Positions 1-5,317 of a stretch of 5,751 nt of DNA are shown here, one piece after another; position 1 is the stretch's first letter; each line of letters opens with the position of its first letter. A program made the translations under genes and the position numbers. A model generated the notes under the pieces. It was given only the letters and a program-made list of their open reading frames with translations. It was not told the DNA's origin and searched no databases. This DNA comes from Novosphingobium sp. UBA1948 (GTDB taxonomy: Bacteria; Pseudomonadota; Alphaproteobacteria; Sphingomonadales; Sphingomonadaceae), in contig DDES01000078.1 in NCBI GenBank assembly GCA_002336765.1, positions 1 through 5,751 of the forward strand, in the 5' to 3' direction.

Positions 1-1
1 G

Positions 2-466
2 TCAGTGCCGGCCATTGTTCTGGAGCGCCGCCCGATGCGCCGCTTCGGCGGCCTTGGCCTTGGCTTCGGCGGCACGCTCGGCGGCGGCCTCGCGCTCGAT
101 CTTGTCGACATCCATGCCGGAAATGCGGCCCAGCAGGCGGTACATCTTCTTGGTCTCTTCCTCGGCCTCGGCGCGTTCGCGGGCCTTGTCTTCCTTGATC
201 TGCTGGAACAATTCGTTGGAGGCGCGGATCTCGGCATCGCTGCGGTCGGCGCGCCACGAATTGATATAGGTGATGCCGGGCATACGCGGTGGCGCGCGAT
301 GTTCCTCGCGGATGATGAGCGAGAGCACCAGCCCGCTGGTCACCAGCGCCAGCAGCGCATTGCGCCAGCGATACGGCCCCGCGCTCCGCCACACGGCAAG
401 AAAATCCGACACCGCGCCGGTGGGTGACACATCCTGCCACAGCGAGTTTTTGCGTTTGAAGACCAT
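2..466 (-). CDS. uncharacterised single-pass membrane protein with a charged coiled-coil tail
   Basis: Function unknown. From the chosen start the protein has 154 residues. It begins with a basic segment (MVFKRKNSLWQD), followed by one hydrophobic stretch at about residues 37-52 (NALLALVTSGLVLSLI). Next comes a Pro-rich stretch and a segment reading INSWRADRSDAEI. From about residue 80 to the end it is a highly charged Glu/Lys/Arg/Ala helix that looks like a coiled coil, ending in an Ala-rich run. The layout suggests a bitopic inner-membrane protein; which side the tail faces is not clear. The stop is at bases 2-4, so the gene is complete. I chose the ATG at 466 because a purine stretch (GGGCGGGG) lies just upstream and MVFKRK looks like a natural start. 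The alternative ATG at 493 adds nine residues but has no visible ribosome binding site. It is the last visible gene of a leftward unit behind the metallopeptidase. It resembles small hypothetical proteins I associate with sphingomonads; that is recollection, not a search. Confidence 0.8.
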   Translation of the reverse strand: MVFKRKNSLWQDVSPTGAVSDFLAVWRSAGPYRWRNALLALVTSGLVLSLIIREEHRAPPRMPGITYINSWRADRSDAEIRASNELFQQIKEDKARERAEAEEETKKMYRLLGRISGMDVDKIEREAAAERAAEAKAKAAEAAHRAALQNNGRH

Positions 467-508
467 TACCCCGCCCAGATAGGCCCGAATCATCGAGAAT
501 GCCAGTTC

Positions 509-1234
509 TTAGCCAAAATGTGCGTAAAGCGAGCGACCGTGGCGCTTGAGCCAGTGGTTGGCCTCGTCGATCTCGCTTTCGAACAGTTCTGCCAGCAGGG
601 CGTGGAAAGCAGGTGAGTGGTTGAAATGCACCAGATGCGCCACTTCATGCGCCACCACAGACCGGCGCACCGCATCGGGCGCCATCACCAGCCGCCAGTT
701 GAGCCGCACCACGCCCCGCGCCGAGCAACTGCCCCAGCGGGCCTTGGCGCCGGAAAGGGCAAGCGGGGGAACGGTGACATCCGCCCGCGCGCAATAAAAG
801 GCGAGGTCACATGCAAACAGGCTGCGTGCCTCGGCCATCAGCCAGCGTTGCAGGCGGGGGGCAAGGCTTTCGGCGGGGCCGCCGAGGTGAAGTGTGCCAT
901 CGCCGACCTTCACACGGCGCACGGCCGTCGGGCTGTGGTGCAGCAGATGGGGTTGGCCGCGAAAGGGCAGGGTGGTGCCATGGGCGAGCGGCGACACCTC
1001 GTCATGCCGCGCCAGTTGCGCCGCCAGCCAACCCTCGCGCGAGCGGGCAAAGGCGAGCGCTTCCTCCTCGCGCGCCCAGCGCGGCATGGCGATGCGGATC
1101 TCGCGGCCATCGGGGGCGAGGCGCAAAGTGAGGCGTTTTGATTGCGGCAGGCGACGGATCACCACGGGCAATCTACGCCCCGCGATCATCATGCTGGGGG
1201 CTTCGCGCGGGGGGCGGCGTAGCCAGTCGAGCAT
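509..1234 (-). CDS. YgjP/DUF45-type zinc metallopeptidase (M48-like)
   Basis: Predicted cytosolic zinc-dependent metallopeptidase of the YgjP/DUF45 (PF01863) family, often labelled 'M48 family metallopeptidase'. The natural substrate is unknown. The 241-residue product carries the family signatures in order: a basic N-terminal beta region (residues about 20-50, LPVVIRRLPQSKRLTLRL), then ARWGSCS (165-171) followed by a RLNWRL strand, then the zinc site HEVAH (196-200) with a third likely ligand His206 in FNHSPAF. The expected catalytic Glu is Glu197. No signal peptide or membrane helix is visible. The open frame extends upstream to 1504, but that part lies inside the YcgN gene in another frame. 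The ATG at 1234 shares its A with the stop of the YcgN gene (TAATG) and has GAGGA nine bases upstream, so it is the likely start and translation is probably coupled. The length is normal for the family and all key residues are present. Confidence 0.93.
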   Translation of the reverse strand: MLDWLRRPPREAPSMMIAGRRLPVVIRRLPQSKRLTLRLAPDGREIRIAMPRWAREEEALAFARSREGWLAAQLARHDEVSPLAHGTTLPFRGQPHLLHHSPTAVRRVKVGDGTLHLGGPAESLAPRLQRWLMAEARSLFACDLAFYCARADVTVPPLALSGAKARWGSCSARGVVRLNWRLVMAPDAVRRSVVAHEVAHLVHFNHSPAFHALLAELFESEIDEANHWLKRHGRSLYAHFG

Positions 1235-1713
1235 TACTCGTCGTCCTCGATGATCTCCAGCGGAGCCATGCCTTCGGGCCAGATGATATGATGATGCAAT
1301 GGGCCGGCGATCGTCTCCGAGATGGCCCTGATCCCACCTCTGTCGCCGATCACGCTGGCGCCGGCCTTGTGCACCGCATCCGTGTCGCCACTGAGCAGAT
1401 AGTGCCATTCGGGCAAGGGCTGATCCTCCGCGCGCAGGCGATAGGCGCAGGTGTCGGGCAGCCATGTCAACCGTCCCGCGCTCTTGGCGGTCAGGCGCAC
1501 GCAATCGGGCACATGGGCGCGGCGGTTCCTGTAGTCGGAGCAGCGGCCGGTTTTGAGGTCGAGCAGCTTACAGGCGACATTGGTCATGTAAATGTCGCCG
1601 CTATCCTCGTCCTCCACCTTGTGCAGGCAGCATTTGCCGCAGCCGTCGCACAGGGCTTCCCACTCCTCTTTCGAGAGGCGGTGCAACGGCAGGGTCCAGA
1701 ATTCGTCTCTCAT
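1234..1713 (-). CDS. YcgN family cysteine-cluster protein (UPF0260)
   Basis: Member of the YcgN/UPF0260 family, a widely conserved group of small cysteine-cluster proteins whose cysteines are thought to bind metal or an Fe-S cluster. The biochemical role is not established. The 159-residue product starts MRDEFW and contains LCDGCGKCCLHK (residues 21-32) with Cys22, Cys25, Cys28 and Cys29. Further conserved cysteines are Cys48 in TNVACKLLD, Cys58 in GRCSDY, Cys71 in VPDCVRLT and Cys89 in LPDTCAYRL. These blocks match the pattern I know from E. coli YcgN closely, including the spacing and the PEWHYLLSGD segment. The C-terminus is acidic (EIIEDDE). The frame stays open far upstream, but the family's start fits the ATG at 1713, with a weak GGAA just before it. 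It is first in the leftward unit and its stop overlaps the metallopeptidase start by one base. Confidence 0.93.
   Translation of the reverse strand: MRDEFWTLPLHRLSKEEWEALCDGCGKCCLHKVEDEDSGDIYMTNVACKLLDLKTGRCSDYRNRRAHVPDCVRLTAKSAGRLTWLPDTCAYRLRAEDQPLPEWHYLLSGDTDAVHKAGASVIGDRGGIRAISETIAGPLHHHIIWPEGMAPLEIIEDDE
1244..1248 (-). promoter_or_regulatory. ribosome binding site of the metallopeptidase gene
   Basis: GAGGA on the minus strand, nine bases before the ATG at 1234 and inside the end of the YcgN gene. It supports the internal start at 1234 over the long upstream extension of the frame. Confidence 0.5.
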
Positions 1714-1824
1714 GTGTTCCAAGGTGCCTAGGTCATAGCGGAGGCGTTCATGCTCTGCTAAAGCATCACGCGCAAGGGTTCGATGGCGCGTAGACGGAGG
1801 CTTCCTCCGCGCCGCCAGCAGGAG
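1714..1824. other. divergent intergenic spacer
   Basis: About 111 bp between the leftward YcgN unit and the rightward ankyrin gene. Both units must be initiated from here or close by, yet I cannot read a good -35/-10 pair in either direction. The visible structure is an imperfect inverted repeat at 1744-1771. If the ankyrin gene instead starts at the ATG at 1783, the spacer shrinks to 69 bp. Confidence 0.6.
1744..1771. repeat. imperfect inverted repeat / potential hairpin
   Basis: The left arm is GCGT + tc + ATGCT (1744-1754) and the right arm is AGCAT + c + ACGC (1762-1771), around a 7-base loop. Nine base pairs form, with a small internal mismatch. No T-tract follows on either strand, so it does not look like an intrinsic terminator. 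It could be an operator or an RNA hairpin in a 5' leader. The role is unknown and chance cannot be excluded in GC-rich DNA. Confidence 0.35.
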
Positions 1825-2457
1825 ATGAAAAGAGTGGCTTGGGATATGACGGGACGCAAGGCGCGGATGGCGCTGTCGGCGGCGCTGGCTCTGGGGCTGT
1901 TGGCCCCCACCGTGGCAAGCGCGCAGAACTATTCCAAGGGTTACAAATTTCTCGAAAGCGTGCGCAAGAAGGAAGGTCAGGAAGTGACCGACGCGCTGGC
2001 CGAGCCGGGCACAACGGTGATCAACACCCGCGACGTGACCACCGGCGACACCGCGCTGCATGTGGTGGCAACGCGTCGTGATGCCACTTGGCTCAGCTTT
2101 TTGCTGGGCAAGGGTGCCGATCCCAATATCCGCAACAGCAAGGGCGAAACGCCGCTGATGATCGCGTCGAATCTGGCCTTCGAGGAAGGCGTGCAACTGT
2201 TGATCGACGGTGGTGCCAAGGTGGACGAGCCGAACTCCACCGGTGAAACGCCGCTGATTTCGGCGGTGCATCGTCGTGATCTGGTGATGATCCGCATGCT
2301 GCTGAAGGGTGGCGCCAATCCCGACCGCGCCGACAGTTCGGGGCGCACCGCGCGCGATTATGCCAAGCTGGACCGCAGTGGCGTGTTGATGAACGAGATC
2401 GAGACCAATGCCAAAAAGGGCAACGGTGCGGCCAAATCCTATGGGCCGTCGCTGTAA
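1825..2457 (+). CDS. exported ankyrin-repeat protein
   Basis: A protein-binding scaffold, probably periplasmic or secreted; the partner is unknown. From the chosen start it has 210 residues. A Sec-type signal peptide is clear: a basic n-region (TGRKAR), a hydrophobic core (MALSAALALGLLAPTV) and a likely cleavage after ASA at residue 33. Ankyrin repeats follow: one at about 73-105 (GDTALHVVATRRD...LLGKGADPN), one at 106-138 (GETPLMIAS...LLIDGGAKVD), one at 139-171 (GETPLISAVHRRD...LLKGGANPD), and a degenerate capping repeat from 172 (GRTARDYAKL). A degenerate N-terminal unit may lie at 38-70. The tail is Lys/Gly-rich. The start is uncertain. The ATG at 1825 has AGGAG directly against it. The ATG at 1846 gives a tidier signal peptide. 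The ATG at 1783 has AAGGG at a workable distance but adds an Arg-rich stretch with codons rare here (AGA, AGG). The stop lies one base before the COQ9 start, so the two genes are probably co-transcribed. Confidence 0.9.
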   Translation: MKRVAWDMTGRKARMALSAALALGLLAPTVASAQNYSKGYKFLESVRKKEGQEVTDALAEPGTTVINTRDVTTGDTALHVVATRRDATWLSFLLGKGADPNIRNSKGETPLMIASNLAFEEGVQLLIDGGAKVDEPNSTGETPLISAVHRRDLVMIRMLLKGGANPDRADSSGRTARDYAKLDRSGVLMNEIETNAKKGNGAAKSYGPSL

Positions 2458-2458
2458 T

Positions 2459-3118
2459 ATGGGCGCGCTGGCCGATCTTTCGCTCGATGATCTGCGCGTG
2501 GCGCTGGCGCCTGCCATTGCCGATGCCGTGGTGTTTGACGGCTGGAGCGCGGAGGCGGTGAAGGCTGCCGCGGCTGACAAGGGCGTGGCCGAGGATCTGG
2601 CGCTCTATGCCTTTGCCGGTGGCGAGATGGCGATGATCGCGGCATGGATCGCCTCGATTGACCGCGCTATGGCCGAGGCCTTGCCTGCCGATATGCTGGC
2701 CAAGCTGCCGATTCGCGAGAGGATCCGGCGCCTGATCCGTTTCCGGCTGGATGCGCAAGCAGGGCGCGAGGAAAGCCTGCGCCGCGCGCTGGCGATTATG
2801 GCGCGCCCGCGCAATCTGGCGGCGGCGGCCAAGCTGGGCTGGGGCAGCGCGGATGCGATGTGGCGGCTGGCCGGTGATCGCGCGGTTGACTTCAATCATT
2901 ACACCAAGCGCGCCACGCTGGCAGGGATCTATGCCGCCACCCTGTCGGTTTTCGTCGATGACGAGAGCGCCGGCAAGGCTGAAACGCTGGCCTTTCTCGA
3001 CCGCCGGATCGAGGGGGTGATGCGCTTTGAAAAGGTGAAGGCGCGGGTCTTGCAGTCCGATGGCATGCATTTCAGCCCCGTGCGTTTGCTGGGACGGCTG
3101 CGTTATCCGGCAAAATGA
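2459..3118 (+). CDS. COQ9 family protein (ubiquinone biosynthesis)
   Basis: Bacterial homologue of COQ9, a lipid-binding accessory factor that in mitochondria presents ubiquinone intermediates to the diiron hydroxylase COQ7. In bacteria the family is mainly alphaproteobacterial and a similar role is assumed. The 219-residue product has an all-helical N-terminal half resembling the TetR-like fold of COQ9 and a clear C-terminal COQ9 domain (about residues 110-190). The strongest signature is VDFNHYTKRATLAGIYAAT (143-161), followed by VDDES (166-170) and AFLDRRIEGVM (178-188). No signal peptide or membrane helix is visible. The ATG at 2459 follows the ankyrin stop by one base (TAATATG), which suggests coupled translation. 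No good ribosome binding site is present, and in-frame ATGs at 2408 and 2441 inside the ankyrin gene are less likely alternatives. The gene product it would serve (a COQ7 or UbiL-type hydroxylase) is not in the window. Confidence 0.93.
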   Translation: MGALADLSLDDLRVALAPAIADAVVFDGWSAEAVKAAAADKGVAEDLALYAFAGGEMAMIAAWIASIDRAMAEALPADMLAKLPIRERIRRLIRFRLDAQAGREESLRRALAIMARPRNLAAAAKLGWGSADAMWRLAGDRAVDFNHYTKRATLAGIYAATLSVFVDDESAGKAETLAFLDRRIEGVMRFEKVKARVLQSDGMHFSPVRLLGRLRYPAK

Positions 3119-3127
3119 GGGCAGCCT

Positions 3128-3146
3128 ATTGCGAATGAGTTGCAAT
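3128..3146. promoter_or_regulatory. candidate Fur box upstream of feoAB
   Basis: The 19-bp sequence ATTGCGAATGAGTTGCAAT is a 9-1-9 imperfect palindrome with seven of nine positions paired. It resembles the TTGCGAATGATTCGCAA type of Fur operator seen in several proteobacteria. It begins nine bases after the COQ9 stop and ends 28 bases before the feoA ATG. That is where a repressor of an iron-uptake operon would be expected. A second short inverted repeat (CGAAT, 8 bases, ATTCG; 3132-3149) overlaps it. No confident promoter hexamers can be read around it. The call rests on similarity and position only. Confidence 0.5.
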
Positions 3147-3174
3147 TCGGCGGGAAGTCTGGCAGCCGGAACCT

Positions 3175-3456
3175 ATGGAATCGCACCTCGTCGCCCCTTC
3201 GGAAATACCTCGGCCTGAAACGCTGGACAGTCTGCCGGCCGGAACCCTTGCGCGCATCGTCGCAATGGATTGGGCGGCGCTGGTGCCTGAAGAGGCGCAG
3301 CGTCTGCGGGCGCTGGGTGTGGATGTGGGGGCGAGGATCTCGGTGGCCCATCGCGGTGTGTTTGGCGGGCGCGATCCCGTGGCGATCAGCATCGGGCGGA
3401 TGACTGTGGCGCTGCGCCGCCAACATGCGCTGGCCATTACGGTGGAAGCGTTGTGA
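3175..3456 (+). CDS. feoA: ferrous iron transport protein A (FeoA)
   Basis: Small cytosolic SH3-like partner of the ferrous iron permease FeoB, thought to bind it and modulate its activity. The product has 93 residues, somewhat longer than the roughly 75 of E. coli FeoA because of an N-terminal extension of about 17 residues rich in Pro and Glu. The domain starts near LDSLPAGTLARIVAM. It shows the family core EAQRLRALGVDVGARISV (residues 40-57), then a beta strand with FGGRDPVAISIGRMTVALRR, and ends in ALAITVEAL. The ATG at 3175 has only a weak GGAA upstream; no better in-frame start fits. The stop overlaps the feoB GTG start by four bases, so the two proteins are made from one message. A Fur-box-like palindrome lies just upstream, in line with iron repression. 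Confidence 0.93.
   Translation: MESHLVAPSEIPRPETLDSLPAGTLARIVAMDWAALVPEEAQRLRALGVDVGARISVAHRGVFGGRDPVAISIGRMTVALRRQHALAITVEAL
3444..3448 (+). promoter_or_regulatory. ribosome binding site for the GTG start of feoB
   Basis: GGAAG within the last codons of feoA, four bases before the GTG at 3453. It supports initiation at this non-ATG codon, within the four-base feoA/feoB overlap. Confidence 0.5.
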
Positions 3457-5300
3457 CAGAGCCGAAAACCGCCGCGCTGGTCGGCAATCCCAATGCAGGC
3501 AAAAGCGCCTTGTTCAACGCGTTGACCGGCGCGCGGCAGAAGATCGCCAATTATCCGGGCGTTACGGTGGAGCGCAAATCGGGACGTTGGGTGCTGCCTT
3601 CGGGCGAGGTCATCGAGCTGACCGATCTGCCCGGCTCCTATGGCCTTGCCGCCACCAGCCCTGACGAGGAGGTGACGCGCCGCGTTATCCTTGGCGAGAT
3701 TGCAGGGGTGGCCGCACCCGATGTGTTGGTGGTGGTGCTCGATGCCAGCAATCTGGAGCAGCATCTGGTGTTCGCGCAAGAGGTGATCGCGCTGGGCAAG
3801 CCCAGCGTGGTCGCGCTCAACATGCTCGATCTGGCCGAGCGCGACGGGCTGGTGCTCGATCCCGCCGCGCTGGAACAGGCTTTGGGCGTGCCGGTGATCC
3901 CGACGGTGGCGGTACGCCGCCGCGGGTTGGTCGAACCGGCCGCCGCCGTGGCGCGGGCCGAAGCCTATGCGGGCGAGCCGCCGCATCCGCGCGCGCGCCT
4001 CGATCTGGCCGAGCGGCGGATGGAGGCCCATGCGATTGCGGGCGCAACCATCCTCTCGGAAAGCGCCAAGCACCGGCTGCATTCCAAGATGGACCGCCTG
4101 TTGCTGCACCCTTGGCTGGGGCCGCTGGTGCTGTTCGCGTTGCTCTTCGTGGTGTTTCAGGCGGTGTTTGCGGGGGCCGCACCCTTGCAGGACGGGCTGG
4201 AAGGCTGGGTCAATGCGCTGGGCGGCGTGGTGAAGGCGGAGATGCCCGCCGGCCTATTGCGCGATTTTCTGACGGATGGCGTGCTGGCGGGCGTGGGCGC
4301 GGTGGTGGTGTTCCTGCCACAGATCGTGATCCTGTTCTTCTTCATCCTGGCGCTGGAAGCCACCGGCTATATGGCGCGCGCGGCTTTCCTGATGGACCGC
4401 ATGATGGCCCACGTCGGCCTGTCGGGGCGTAGTTTCATTCCGCTGCTCTCTTCCTTTGCCTGCGCGGTGCCCGGAATCATGGCCACGCGCAGCATCACCG
4501 ATCCCAAAGACCGGTTGACCACCATTCTGGTTGCGCCGCTGATGACCTGTTCGGCGCGCCTGCCGGTCTATGCTGTCATCATCGCCGCCTTTGTGCCCAA
4601 CCGGCCGGTGGGCGGGATGATCGGCCTGCAGGGGCTGGTGCTGTTCGCGCTCTATGTGCTGGGCATTGTCGGGGCGATGGTGGTGGCGCTGATCCTGCGC
4701 GGCTCGATCACCAAGGGTGCGGCCAGCGGCTTCATCATGGAAATGCCCAAATACCAGTTGCCGCGCCTGAGTGACTTGGCGCTGGGCCTGTTCCAGCGCG
4801 CATGGGTTTTCCTGCGGCGTGCGGGCGGGATCATTCTGATGGTGTCGGTGGTGCTGTGGCTGCTGCTCAATTTCCCGCGGGCCGAGCCGGGCAAGGATCA
4901 GGTCGATGCCTCGATCGCGGGCCATGTCGCCAATGGGCTGGCGGTGGTGGTCAAGCCCATCGGGTTTAACCGCGATATCGCGCTGGCGCTGATCCCCTCG
5001 ATGGCGGCGCGCGAGGTGGCGGTGGCCTCGCTGGCCACATCCTATGCCGTGGCCAGCACGGATGATGACCAGACCGCCCATGCCCTTGTCGGCCAGTTGC
5101 AAAAGCACTGGAGCCTGCCGACCGCGCTGGCCTTTCTGGCGTGGTTTGTCTTCGCGCCGCAATGCATGAGCACCATCGCCGTCACCCGCCGCGAAACAAA
5201 TGGGTGGAAATGGCCTGCCTTCATGCTGGCCTACCTGTTCGCACTTGCCTATGTCTTTGCCGGAATCACCTATTGGGGGGCCGTGGCCCTCGGGCTTTAG
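3453..5300 (+). CDS. feoB: ferrous iron transport protein B (FeoB), Fe(II) permease
   Basis: Inner-membrane Fe(II) importer driven by or gated through an N-terminal GTPase domain. The product has 615 residues, shorter than the 773 of E. coli FeoB but typical of compact forms. The G domain shows G1 GNPNAGKS (11-18), the G2 Thr38 in YPGVTVERK, G3 DLPG (58-61) and G4 NMLD (123-126). G5 is weak (PTVAVRRRGL, about 150-159). A helical GDI-like linker ends in SKMDRLLLHPWLG (about 211-223). The membrane part follows, with a first helix near 224-240 and a helix pair containing LEATGYMAR (301-309). Gate 1 is SFACAVPGIMATR with Cys337 and Gate 2 is MTCSARLPVY with Cys366. Later come several more helices and FAPQCMST with Cys571. 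The start is GTG with a nearby GGAAG, overlapping feoA by four bases. No feoC follows; ssb comes next after 17 bp. Confidence 0.97.
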   Translation: MTEPKTAALVGNPNAGKSALFNALTGARQKIANYPGVTVERKSGRWVLPSGEVIELTDLPGSYGLAATSPDEEVTRRVILGEIAGVAAPDVLVVVLDASNLEQHLVFAQEVIALGKPSVVALNMLDLAERDGLVLDPAALEQALGVPVIPTVAVRRRGLVEPAAAVARAEAYAGEPPHPRARLDLAERRMEAHAIAGATILSESAKHRLHSKMDRLLLHPWLGPLVLFALLFVVFQAVFAGAAPLQDGLEGWVNALGGVVKAEMPAGLLRDFLTDGVLAGVGAVVVFLPQIVILFFFILALEATGYMARAAFLMDRMMAHVGLSGRSFIPLLSSFACAVPGIMATRSITDPKDRLTTILVAPLMTCSARLPVYAVIIAAFVPNRPVGGMIGLQGLVLFALYVLGIVGAMVVALILRGSITKGAASGFIMEMPKYQLPRLSDLALGLFQRAWVFLRRAGGIILMVSVVLWLLLNFPRAEPGKDQVDASIAGHVANGLAVVVKPIGFNRDIALALIPSMAAREVAVASLATSYAVASTDDDQTAHALVGQLQKHWSLPTALAFLAWFVFAPQCMSTIAVTRRETNGWKWPAFMLAYLFALAYVFAGITYWGAVALGL

Positions 5301-5307
5301 AGAAGTA

Positions 5308-5311
5308 GAGG
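5308..5311 (+). promoter_or_regulatory. ribosome binding site of ssb
   Basis: GAGG six bases before the ssb ATG at 5318, within the 17-bp gap after the feoB stop. It fixes the ssb start. Confidence 0.55.
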
Positions 5312-5317
5312 CGGATA

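Noticed and set aside
617..1141. 174-residue plus-strand open frame opposite the metallopeptidase
   Set aside because: The minus strand codes for a family with intact zinc-site and WGSC motifs; the plus frame shows nothing recognisable.
1714..2580. N-terminal extension of the YcgN frame on the minus strand, opposite the ankyrin gene
   Set aside because: It is an open-frame shadow of the ankyrin gene. The YcgN family start fits the ATG at 1713, and the extension shows no recognisable domain and a composition unlike the rest.
3096..3126. Inverted repeat GGCTGC ... GCAGCC around the COQ9 stop as a terminator
   Set aside because: The stem is only 6 bp with a 19-base loop and no T-tract follows.
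3126..4109. 327-residue minus-strand open frame opposite feoA and feoB
   Set aside because: It is antisense to two clearly recognised genes, rich in His/Arg/Gln as expected of GC-rich shadow frames, and has no domain signature.
4254..5162. 302-residue minus-strand open frame opposite feoB
   Set aside because: Its His/Gln/Arg-heavy composition and full overlap with the FeoB membrane domain mark it as a shadow frame.
5240..5300. Possible ssb promoter in the end of feoB (TTGCCT ... CCTATT, 18-base spacer)
   Set aside because: The -10 element matches the consensus at only three positions and the region is coding, so it cannot be told from chance. I also found no GTTC-N7-GTTC type LexA site there.
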